Assembly: GCA_016208495.1 (NCBI GenBank)
Contig: JACQXX010000036.1
Location: forward strand, 1-54,432
Direction: 5' to 3'
Origin: Acidobacteriota bacterium
GTDB taxonomy: Bacteria > Acidobacteriota > Blastocatellia > Chloracidobacteriales > Chloracidobacteriaceae
Length of the DNA stretch: 54,432 nt
Of the stretch, positions 43,637 to 52,100 are shown piece after piece. Every line of letters begins with the position of its first letter. Position 1 is the first letter of the stretch. A program made the position numbers and the translations under genes. Below the pieces are notes generated by a model. The model saw only the letters and a program-made list of their open reading frames with translations, was not told where the DNA came from and did no database searches.

Positions 43637-45520
43637 ATGCCAACCACCAGTAACCCACCTGCATACTTGATGTATTCAACCAAAGGTAACCCGAAGGGGC
43701 AGGTGCCGATTACGGGCGATTCGTTTCTGATTGGCCGATCTGACGGAAGCGACCTTCAAATCCTGGATCCACAGGTATCTCGGCGGCACATTCTGATTCA
43801 ACGGCAGGCGGATGGAAAATTTGTCTTGCGTGACGAGGGGAGCAAGTCTGGCACCTTTGTGAATAAACAACGGGTCGTCGAACATACACTCCACAACGGG
43901 GATGAAATTATTTTGGGTGATTCGACGATTGCCGTGATTCGATTCCACTCCGTCGAAGCGGCGCCGATCAATCCACTGGCCAACACCATTCCAATTCAGC
44001 AGGTTCGCTCCGCAGGGATGCCAGCCGCGATTTCACTCAGCGGAACGCTGCCCCTCGAAACCAAAACCACCCATAAGCCTGCGGAAGCCAGTCCATCAGT
44101 TGAGATGCGGATCAATGACCGGCAAACCCGATTCCTCAACCTGGAATTGCTTCGCGAACAACTCAAGCGACCTGAAGGGACAAAGGTTGATCAGATTGTC
44201 CAGCGGCTCAGTAAATTGTATGAAATCACGCACACGCTGTTACCTGCCAAAAGCGTGCAAGAGTTGGTGGATAAATGGCTTGAAGCGATTTTTACCTGCC
44301 TTCCCTGTGAACGGGGTGCGATTTTGCTTCACAATTCAGAAACGGGAGAGTTTGAGCAGGTGGTTGCCCGCGACCGTGAAACCGGCAAATGTGGCCAGAT
44401 TCATACCAGTTTCACCATCATCGAGCAGACGTTTCGTGAAAACGTGGCGGTCTTGTGCCGGGACGCAACCAGTGACGAACGGTTTGCCAGTCAGAAAAGC
44501 ATTGTCATCCAAAATTTGCGCTCAGTCTTGTGTGCCCCGATTAGCTCAAACCTGCGGGTTTGGGGGGTTTGTTATCTCTATAACACCAAAGCCATTGCCC
44601 AGTTTAACGGCGAAGACCTGGAATTTCTGATGGCCACCGCCCGCGAAGCTGGCCTGGTGTTTGAAAATCTGCAACTGGTTGGTCATCTTGAAGCCCTGGT
44701 GGCTGAGCGGACCGCCGAAATTGTCCGGCAGGCTGAAGAAATCCAGCACAAAAACAACCATATTATGGACAGCATCCGCTATGCGGAGCGCATTCAACAG
44801 GCGATTCTTCCGCACGACCAGCGCGTCAGTCAGCTTTTTCCAGAGCATTTCATCCTGTTTCGGCCAAAGGATATTGTTTCGGGTGATTTCTACTGGGTCA
44901 ATAAAATTGACGGAGTTGTGATTGCCGCCGTGGCAGACTGTACCGGGCATGGTGTTCCTGGCGCCTTAATGTCCATGATCGGCAACACTCTGTTGAATCA
45001 GATCGTGAACGAAAAGCGGATTTTGGATCCGGCGTTGATTCTGGAGCATCTGCACAACGGTATCCGGGAAGCGCTCCGCCAGGAACATGCCGAAAGCGAA
45101 TCCCAGGATGGGATGGACCTCTGTTTGTGCCGAATTGAGCCAGGGCGGGTGGTCTTTGCCGGAAGTCGCCGCCCGCTCTATGTTGTACCCCGCCAACCAG
45201 ACCAACCTGAACTCATTGAAATCAAAGGTGATCGGAAATCAATCGGCGGCATGCAAAAGGAAGATAAACGGGTGTTCACCAATCATGAATTTCGAGTCAC
45301 CGAGCCGGTCATGCTGTATTTATCGTCCGATGGATTTGCCGACCAGCCCAGCGAACAGGGACAAAAATTTAGCACCAAACGCTTCCGGGAATTTTTAACC
45401 CGTTTGGCCCGGTACGCCGCCGACCGCCAGTATGAAATGATTGTCGCCGAACTCGAAGCCCATCAAGGAAATGAAGTCCAACGCGACGACCTGACCGTCG
45501 TTGGCATTTGTGTTGGGTGA
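43637..45520 (+). CDS. FHA-GAF-SpoIIE/PP2C phosphatase (SiaA-like role)
   Basis: 627 residues from ATG 43637 (no ribosome site; an upstream start would need TTG). FHA domain, about 20-105: 'FLIGRSDGSDLQILDPQVSRRH' region with GR-S-RRH phosphothreonine pocket and NKQRV. A helical segment leads to a GAF domain (about 195-350: 'ERGAILLHNSETGEFEQVVARD', 'VLCAPISSNLRVWGVCYLYN'). A coiled coil (355-395) precedes the SpoIIE-type PP2C (about 395-625): 'IVSGDFYWV' and 'AVADCTGHGVPGALMSMIG' metal-binding aspartates, 'LSSDGFADQ', 'RDDLTVVGI'. This would dephosphorylate SiaC, the job of SiaA, but with FHA and GAF inputs in place of SiaA's membrane HAMP part. The FHA domain could read phosphothreonine written by the adjacent kinase. 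Confidence 0.93.
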   Translation: MPTTSNPPAYLMYSTKGNPKGQVPITGDSFLIGRSDGSDLQILDPQVSRRHILIQRQADGKFVLRDEGSKSGTFVNKQRVVEHTLHNGDEIILGDSTIAVIRFHSVEAAPINPLANTIPIQQVRSAGMPAAISLSGTLPLETKTTHKPAEASPSVEMRINDRQTRFLNLELLREQLKRPEGTKVDQIVQRLSKLYEITHTLLPAKSVQELVDKWLEAIFTCLPCERGAILLHNSETGEFEQVVARDRETGKCGQIHTSFTIIEQTFRENVAVLCRDATSDERFASQKSIVIQNLRSVLCAPISSNLRVWGVCYLYNTKAIAQFNGEDLEFLMATAREAGLVFENLQLVGHLEALVAERTAEIVRQAEEIQHKNNHIMDSIRYAERIQQAILPHDQRVSQLFPEHFILFRPKDIVSGDFYWVNKIDGVVIAAVADCTGHGVPGALMSMIGNTLLNQIVNEKRILDPALILEHLHNGIREALRQEHAESESQDGMDLCLCRIEPGRVVFAGSRRPLYVVPRQPDQPELIEIKGDRKSIGGMQKEDKRVFTNHEFRVTEPVMLYLSSDGFADQPSEQGQKFSTKRFREFLTRLARYAADRQYEMIVAELEAHQGNEVQRDDLTVVGICVG

Positions 45521-46101
45521 AATTCGGGTTCCGGGTTCCGGGTTTTCAGAAGGGATGAGGGATGAGGAATGAGGGATGAAAGAAATCACTCTGTCATCCT
45601 GTCCGTGTGTCACCTTGTCATTCGTTCCGGGTTCCGGGTTTTCGAAGGAGGGCGCGGCTCAAAGCAACAACGCCCTTACAGATTATCACTTTGTCACCTT
45701 GTCACCTTGTCACCTTGTCCGGGTTCCGGGTCTTCGACGTGAATTTCTTTTCGTCCCTTTTGTCCCTTTTGTCCTTTCTTGCCAACCTCCAGTTTTCCAG
45801 CCTTTACCAGCGTTTTCCCCATAAAAATACAGAATATTGCGATGTTTTTGCGGATCACAATAATTTCGCAAGAACTCTGTACACAATGTAGCCTGTCTAC
45901 CTATACCGCACACCTTTAGTTACCTCGGTTCGCTCAACAAGGTCACTACACAACTCAATCACTTGCACAGCAGGAAGGTTTCCTGCACAGGGGATTTTTG
46001 TGTCTGAAGAAAAAAGCCAATTACATGGCGGTAAATAATTGAAAATAAAAGAAAAACTAGATAGCTGTCCTCAGGTTAGAGAGAAAAAACTCGGAGTCAA
46101 T
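45521..46101. other. Intergenic leader of the giant repeat protein
   Basis: GGGTTCC heptamers (45526-45539 and nearby) and TTGTCACC repeats (45684-45719) occupy the first 220 bp. From 45790 the DNA is A/T-rich and unique, with a GCAGGAA / TTCCTGC hairpin (45970-45986) about 115 bp before the start codon that could affect expression. No gene. Confidence 0.55.
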
Positions 46102-49100
46102 ATGATAAATCAAAGCTCTTTGCATCGCCGCGTCCGGACTACCATGGTTTGGGCCGTATGTCTTTTCCTCGTGGCTGCTGATTCAATCGGCGTCATTTCC
46201 GCCCTGGCAGCCACTCACCGAAGAATCCAGGCTGGAAATTCACAGATTATTCCGATCAGCGTTTCGGCCAAAGGGAGGGGAACTCCCTGGGTTGATTTTC
46301 AAGATGCCACTCCCACCAGCCTGGACTATGTCGGACAGGAAGCCTTTGTCAAAGCCGTGGCTTCCGGGCAAGCCCGCCCACTGTCAATCGCCATTGGTGA
46401 CCTTGACAATGACGGCACCCAGGATGTCATCAGTGGATATGCCTCTGGTACGAGCGGTCTGTTGATGGTTCAAAAAGGTACGGCGGCTTTGTCAAACGGC
46501 GCGGCGCGGTTGCAGGACCGGGGTTCAATTTTCCAATTGCCGCAGGCGCCCTACCTGCTTCAGGTTGGCGACTTTGACGGCGACGGCAAAGCTGATGCTG
46601 TGGCGGCAACAACCGGTCAGAGTGAAATTCAATGGCTGCGTGGCGATGGTTTTGGTGGCTTCGCGATGGCGGAAAGCATTGCGGTGCCAGGAAATATCAT
46701 ATCTCTGACCTCCGCGAAAAAAGACACTGGCGGTCCCGCCGATCTGGCGATTGGGCTGGCCGGTGACAAGTCAACCTCCCTGCTGATTTACGCCGGGCAA
46801 AACGGTGGTTTGAAGGCGACGCCGCACAGTCACCGCCTGCCGCTGGATGAACCGACGCAGTTGGCGCTCTCTGAGCCCACTCAGCAGGGGTTGCAATATC
46901 TCGGTGTCGCGACCGGGCAAACCCTGATGCTGGTCAAAGGGCTGGCTTCGGCGCGCGAAAAAATAAAACGAACATTTGAATCCCCGGTCCAGGGGATTGC
47001 CTTCGGGAACTTTACCCAGCTTGAACAACCAGAAGTCGCCGTGCTTGTTGGCACCGGCGACGTTTTTGTGTTTTCGCTGGACGAATTGTTTTCAGGTGCC
47101 GAAACGGAAGGCGTCCTGTTTGGCAGCATTCCAAATCCAAAAGGATTGGCGGGACTGACCACTGGCCGGTTTGCAAAAAATGCAACGGGTCTTGATGACC
47201 TGCTGGTGATGGATCGCGGAACACGAAAAATCTATCTGCTGATCGCCAGTGACTTGATGGCGCGCGAAGACCGAACGTTTACGGCTGAATTTGACGTGAG
47301 TACCCGGCTGGTAGCCGTGGCCCCGATCCAGCTTACCGCCGGCCAGCCACAGGATCTGGTTGTGCTCTCGCTTGGCCCAAATGTTTCGCTCGTTTCGCAG
47401 ACGAAAAAAGAAGACGTGGTTGTGACCTCACCCGAGGATCCTTCGGAATCAACCGTTTTTGCTCCAACCGAAAAGCGCCCGGAACTCGAAGTCAACCCGC
47501 TTTATTCCCCAGGCAAAGACGGTGCCTTGACTGTGACCACGGCTGCGACAATCGTTAATCGATATACTTTTCTCACCGCCAATGCCGCTGCTGGAGCAAC
47601 GAGCATCACGGTTGATAACACGAATGCAACCAATCGCCTGGTACCCACGACCCATCTCACGGCGGGCGACCTGATTTTGATCATTCAGATGCAGGGCGCG
47701 ACAATGACCACAACCGATAGTTCTGCTTATGGAACTATTACTGCTTACAACAATGCTGGGAAATTTGAATTCTTTAGCGTGTCGAGTGTGGGCTCAACCA
47801 CAATCTCGCTGGCCAACTGCACTGGTGGGTTGCGCAATAGTTACACTTCGGCTGGCAGAGTCCAGGTCATCAAAGTTCCTCAATACACCAATTTAACAGT
47901 CAATAGCCCAGGATATATCACGGCACCAGCCTGGAATGGCAGTTTTGGCGGTATCGTGGCGGCGCATGTCCAAAACACAGCAACTTTGAATAACAGCGGC
48001 ACAAACGGGTCAATTCAAGTTTCGGGCCTGGGTTTCCGTGGTGGTGCACTTGAAAACAACACAGCCGGTCAAACAACAAGTTCAGCGGTACTCATCTTTC
48101 GAAACACGGATTCAAATCAGGGTGCTGAAAAAGGCGAAGGAATTGCCGGCAATCAAACCGACTATAATGCTATAGGAAGATACGGTCGTGGCGCGCCGGC
48201 CAATGGTGGCGGTGGCGGAAACTCGCATAACGCCGGCGGCGGCGGTGGTTCAAATGGAGATAATGGGGTCACCTATGATGGATTAGGCAATCCAAGTCTC
48301 TCAACAGCAAGCTGGGCAACCGCCTGGAATTTGGAAAGTGCTGGATTTTCCACCCATACTTCCAGCGGTGGTGGTCGTGGGGGATACTCGTTTTCCTCGG
48401 CGAATCGGAATGCCACAGTCGAAGGCCCTGGCGATGCAGATTGGGGGGGAGATGGTCGTGATAATACTGGAGGCTGGGGTGGAAAGCCCCTTGATAACGA
48501 CCCGTCAACCACCAATTCCCGCATCTTTATGGGCGGCGGCGGCGGTGCCGGTGATGCCAACAACGGCCCAGTCGGTGGTGCCGGTGGAAATGGGGGTGGT
48601 ATTGTCTTTTTGCTAGCGGCTACGGTTTCCGGTACCGGAACAATTCTGGCGAATGGCAACACTGGCGGTAATACAACCGGTACCGGAAATGACGCCCCAG
48701 GTGGTGGTGGTGGTGGTGGAAGTGTTGTGGTGAAAGCCACGACCTTGAGTGGGATAACCATTAATGCCAATGGTGGTGTCGGCGGAACCCAAACCATCAG
48801 CGGGGATGAAGCTGAAGGACCAGGCGGCGGTGGTGGTGGTGGCTTTATTGCTACTTCTGGAGGCACCGTTACTCAGAATGTGAACGGTGGTCTGCATGGA
48901 ACTTCAAACTCAAGCGCTGTCACTGAATTTATCCCCAACGGTGCCACCCGTGGTGCGACTGGTGAAACTGCCACGGCACCCGCTGATGCCAGTTTCCCAT
49001 TTTGTTTTCCAACTGGAACCGTAACCGGGCATGTCTTTACCGACACCAATGGTGATGGTATTCAGAATGGTGGTGAACCGGATCTGGTGGGAGTCAGTGT

Positions 49101-52100
49101 AACGATTACCCCTGCAACAGGATCACCAATCACCGTCACGACAGATGCGAGTGGAAATTACACGGCGAGCGGCGTTGCGGCAGGAAGTGCAACTGTGGAC
49201 GTGGCCGATCCCGCCAACACCAATGAAACGACGAATGTTGACCCGCAAACCGTGACGGTAACCGGCAATAGCACAACCACCGCCACCACTGTGGGCTTCC
49301 AGCCAGTTGGAACAGTGACTGGGCACGTGTTTACCGATACCAACGGAAACGGAGTCCAGGACAGTGGCGAACCGGACCTGAGCGGTGTCAGCGTAACGGT
49401 TGATTCCGCCAATGGGCCGCCCATCACGGTGACGACTGATGCGAACGGGAACTACACCGCAACCAACGTGGCAGCCGGCCTCACGAGTGTGAACGTGGCC
49501 GACCCGGCCAACACGATTGAAACGACGAATGTTGATCCACAAAACGTGACCGTCACCCAGGGAGCAACTGCAACGGCAGCAACTGTTGGGTTCCAGGGCT
49601 TTGGGAGTGTTTCCGGCCACGTGTTTACCGACACCAACGGTAACGGTATCCAGGATTCCGGTGAGCCGGACTTGAATGGAGTATCCGTCACGATTACTCC
49701 GGCGAACGGATCGCCAGTGACAGTGACGACAAATGCGAGTGGGAATTACTCCGCGTCGAACATTCCAGTCGGAAACGTCACGATTAACGTGGCTGACCCC
49801 GCGAATACAATTGAAACCACAAATGTTGATCCACAAACGGTAACCGTGACAGCGGGAGCAAATACAGCCGCCGCCAACGTGGGTTTCCAACAAGTTGGGA
49901 CGGTGACGGGCCACGTGTTTACCGACACGAACGGAAATGGAATCCAGGACAGCGGCGAACCAGACCTGAGCGGTGTCAATGTAACAGTTGATTCGGTCAA
50001 CGGAGCCCCAGTGACAGTGACGACCGACGCAAATGGGAACTACACAGCCAATAACATCCCAACTGGCAGTACGTCCGTTGATGTGGCTGACCCAGCCAAC
50101 ACCACTGAAACCACAAACGTTGATCCACAAACCGTAACCGTGAATGTGGGTGCCACAACCACCGCCGCCACTGTGGGCTTCCAACCAATTGGATCAGTTT
50201 CCGGCCATGTATTTACCGACACCAATGGCAACGGTATCCAGGACTCCGGTGAACCGGACCTGAATGGAGTTTCAGTTACAATCACCCCGGCCAACGGCTC
50301 ACCGGTGACAGTGACAACCAATGCAAGTGGAAACTACTCAGCCTCGAATATCCCAGCGGGCAGCGTCACAATCAATGTGGCTGACCCCGCGAATACAGTC
50401 GAAACAACAAATGTTGATCCACAAACCGTAACTGTCACAGTTGGAGCGAACACGGCAGCCGCGAATGTGGGTTTCCAACAAGTTGGAACGGTGACCGGGC
50501 ATGTGTTTACCGACACGAACGGGAACGGTACTCAGGACAGCGGCGAACCAAACCTGGGCGGTGTCAGTGTGACGGTTGACTCAGTCAATGGCCCACCGGT
50601 GACCGTGACGACCGATGCGAACGGGAACTACACGGCCAGTAACATCCCAACCGGCAGTACAACCGTGGATGTGGCTGACCCAGCCAACACCACTGAAACC
50701 ACAAACGTTGACCCACAAACCGTAACGGTGAGCGTGGGGGCAACCACCACCGCCGCCACTGTGGGCTTCCAGCCAGTTGGAACCGTGAGCGGACATGTTT
50801 TTACCGACACGAACGGAAATGGAATCCAGGACAGCGGTGAGCCAAACCTGAGTGGTGTTGACGTGGTGATTGATTCAGACAACGGCCCACCAGTTACTGT
50901 GACTACTGATGCGAACGGGAATTACACAGCAAACAACATTGCAGCCGGGAGCGTGAGCATTGATGTGGCTGACCCGGCGAACACGATTGAAACCACAAAT
51001 GTTGATCCACAGACCGTAACGGTAACCCAGGGAGCAACCACAACGGCGGCAACGGTTGGGTACCAGCCAGTCGGAACAGTCACTGGCCATGTATTTAATG
51101 ATGTGAACGGGAATGGAACGCAGGACAGCGGCGAACCAAACTTGAGTGGTCTCAATGTGGTGGTGGATTCAGTCAACGGACCACCAGTGACAGTGACGAC
51201 CGATGCGAATGGCAACTACACCGCCAACAACATTCCAGCCGGAAGCACGTCGGTGGACGTCGCCGACCCGGCCAATTCAACCGAAACAACCAACGTTGAT
51301 CCGCAAACAGTCAGCGTGGTTGGTGGCAATACCACCACGGCAGCCAATGTTGGGTATCAGTTCTTTGGAAGCGTCACCGGTCACGTGTTTACCGACACCA
51401 ACGGAAACGGAACGCAGGACAGCGGCGAACCAAACCTGAGTGGCGTCAATGTGACGGTGGATTCAGTCAATGGAGCACCTGTCACGGTCACGACGGATGC
51501 GAACGGCAACTACACCGCCAACAACATCCCGGTGGGCAGCACGTCGGTTGATGTGGCCGATCCAGCCAATACCAACGAAACCACGAACGTTGACCCACAA
51601 ACCGTCAACGTGACAACTGGTGCCACTACAACGGCGGCCAATGTGGGCTACCAGCCAGTGGGAACCGTGACCGGACATGTCTTTAATGACGTGAACGGAA
51701 ACGGAGTGCAGGACAGCGGCGAACCAAACCTGGCGAATGTGGATGTGGTGATTGACTCTGAGAACGGAGCACCAGTCACGGTGCAAACCGATGCGAACGG
51801 TGATTTCTCCGCGCCAAACATTGCCGCCGGAAGCACGACGGTGAATGTGACGGATCCAAGTGGATTTACCCTGACAACGGCAAATGATCCGCAAACGGTG
51901 ACGGTGACCCAGGGAGGAACGGCGGATGCAACCGACGTGGGCTTCCAGGGCCAGGGAACAGTGACGGGTCATGTATTTAATGACCTGAATGGAGATGGAG
52001 ACCAGGACAGTGGCGAACCAGACCTGAATGGAGTCAATGTGACGTTGACGCCAGCGGGAGGTGGAGCGCCAATCACCGTGACGACCGACGCGAACGGGAA

